Positions 62,579-64,000 of a DNA stretch of 64,000 nucleotides are shown here, piece after piece (position 1 is the first letter of the stretch; each line of letters begins with the position of its first letter). Source of the stretch: Colletotrichum lupini (lineage: Eukaryota > Ascomycota > Sordariomycetes > Glomerellales > Glomerellaceae); NCBI RefSeq assembly GCF_023278565.1, contig NC_064675.1, positions 992,001-1,056,000 of the forward strand, written 5' to 3'. A model generated the notes under the pieces. It saw nothing but the letters and a program-made list of their open reading frames with translations, did no database searches and was not told the origin of the DNA. A program made the translations under genes and the position numbers.

Positions 62579-64000
62579 AATAAGAACCTATATAAGAATT
62601 ATAAAGCTAAGAGATTTATAGTATATAAAAAGGCTTAATATTATAAGGATCTTATAAATACGACTTCGAAATTTATAATTTAAACGATCTTTTTATAGCC
62701 CCTTTAACTGCCCCCTAAGTATTACTTAGGAATATAATATAGAGAACGGTTTAATAAAAAAAGAGGGGATTTAAAAATCTTAATAATATAAAGTTAAGAG
62801 TATTACGGATTTTAGAAATTAATTTAAAAAAAAAAGTAACTATTTTAAAATAGTTTTATAACTTCTTATTAAAGTTATAATTAGCTTAAAAAAAGGCTAA
62901 AAAAATATAGTTCTAAAGGGAAAAGAAAGAAATCTTTTAAAAGGCTACTAAGGAGCTCTTTTTTATATTAAACTCTTAGTACGTAATTATTAATTTTAAA
63001 GAATTAACTAAGTAATAAAAAGGATTATTAAAAAGTAATAATTACTTAATTATAATTAAGTTATAAAAAAGATTATTTAAAAAAATATAAAATAGGGTAC
63101 TAAGAAGCTATAAAAAGAAATCTCTAAAATATCTACTCTTATTAAGTACGAGTAATAAGTAATATTTTTAATAAGTTTTTAAAGCCCGCAATTTTTAAAA
63201 AAAGAGGGCTTAACTTCGCTAACCGTATTTAATAACTTATTTAGCTTTTTTATAAGCTACTTAGTATTTATATTTAACTATTTTTATAAAATACCGCCTT
63301 AAAAAAAATAGGTTGAAAAAGAAGCTATTTAGAAATTATAAAGAATACGAGGCTTAAAAAGCTGGAAATATATAAAATAATAAAAATTAATAACTAATAA
63401 AAATCCCAAAACTAATTACTATATTTCTTATAATAATATAAACGTTTATTACTATTATTAAAAAAAAGAATTATTAAAACTTACCTTTTTATATTAAGTA
63501 AAAAAGAGGATCTTAATAAGTATAATAACTAGCGATTTAAAAGGGTAATAGTAATTATTAAAAATAATAAAAACGAGAGTAATAATAAAATAGCGAGAAG
63601 AAATAAAAATCTCTTAGACCTTAATAAATTTATTAAGTAATAAAAGTACGGATTTATTATAACTAGTGCGCAGATTAAATATATTTTTATTAAAATTAAA
63701 TACGCTAGTAATTATTAATATAAGTATAAACTAAAATACGACGCTTAGTAAGTTAAAACTAAAAAAAAAGAATAAAACCTAATCTTAAATAGAATCCTAA
63801 TTTTTTATAAATAAATAAATATTGATTTAGATTATTAAGGGACGTAAATATATAAAATTATAAATTAGCTTAATAATAAGTAAATTAACGTGGTATTAAT
63901 CTATTTAACTAAGGTTTATAAAAAAAAGGGGCTATAGTAGTAACTTTTATTTTATAAAATCGTAAACGACCTTAGTTATTAACTAAACGAGTAGTTTATA

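Larger units (their letters stand above)
55380..64000 (+). mobile_element. Ty1/copia LTR retrotransposon B, interrupted and cut by the window end
   Basis: A 205-bp LTR opens the element, and the sequence after it follows the interior of element A in reverse complement. B therefore points rightward while A points leftward. A complete gypsy element (56051-62578) is inserted within it. After that the same copia sequence resumes at 62584 (for example near 62724-62790, matching 48790-48850 of A in reverse). RIP is heavier than in A and no frame is open. The 3' LTR lies beyond the window, so its target duplication cannot be tested; the left flank is GCTAA. Confidence 0.88.

Overview
The window looks like a piece of a filamentous ascomycete genome (Pezizomycotina, probably a plant-associated Sordariomycete; the class is an inference). 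The protein genes carry short GT-AG introns of about 40-97 bp. The protein families are typical of such fungi: a TPR-type NLR, a Pth11-like CFEM receptor, GH5 plus CBM1, a GMC oxidoreductase and a trichodiene-synthase-like cyclase. About half of the window consists of extremely AT-rich, stop-riddled transposon relics that show the C-to-T pattern of repeat-induced point mutation (RIP). No bacterial-style operons occur.

Layout. 0.9-12.2 kb is a gene block: a conserved hypothetical membrane-anchored protein (+), a complete 973-aa NB-ARC/TPR NLR (-), a complete 702-aa dipeptidyl peptidase III (+), an LRR-like protein with one in-frame stop (-), and a 3'-truncated terpene cyclase (+). 12.3-19.0 kb is a RIP-degraded Tad1-like LINE. 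19-20.8 kb is sparse and holds a small secreted-protein candidate. Three Fot1/pogo-like DNA transposons of the same length (about 1,886 bp) lie at 20.79-22.88 (carrying an extra insert), 25.39-27.27 (nested in a Mutator-like element) and 31.87-33.75 kb. Between them lie a solo LTR (23.1 kb), a GH5 endoglucanase (28.1-29.7) and a small membrane protein (30.7-31.4). 34.3-40 kb holds an M6-like metallopeptidase, an intron-containing tRNA-His(GTG) and two convergent 2-oxoglutarate/Fe(II) oxygenases. 40.6-49.9 kb is a Dal5-type MFS transporter split by a 7.4-kb copia retrotransposon. 50.2-54.6 kb carries the CFEM receptor and a GMC oxidoreductase. From 55.38 kb to the window end lies a second copia copy in the opposite orientation, itself interrupted by a complete 6.5-kb gypsy element.

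Function. The two dioxygenases, the broken transporter and the GMC oxidoreductase could be remains of a small metabolic locus, but nothing in the sequence proves co-function. The clearest biology is genome evolution. Target-site duplications allow the nesting order to be read, RIP has destroyed the repeats, and three Gln codons next to the copia insertion have become stop codons, as expected if RIP leaked into unique host sequence. I found no clear undescribed biochemical system. The best candidates for new biology are the Fot1-like family with repeated motifs inside its inverted repeats, the un-RIPed insert with a 15-bp duplication, and the small Mutator-like element.

All exon models were assembled by eye from splice signals, reading phase and recalled family similarity. 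No search was run.
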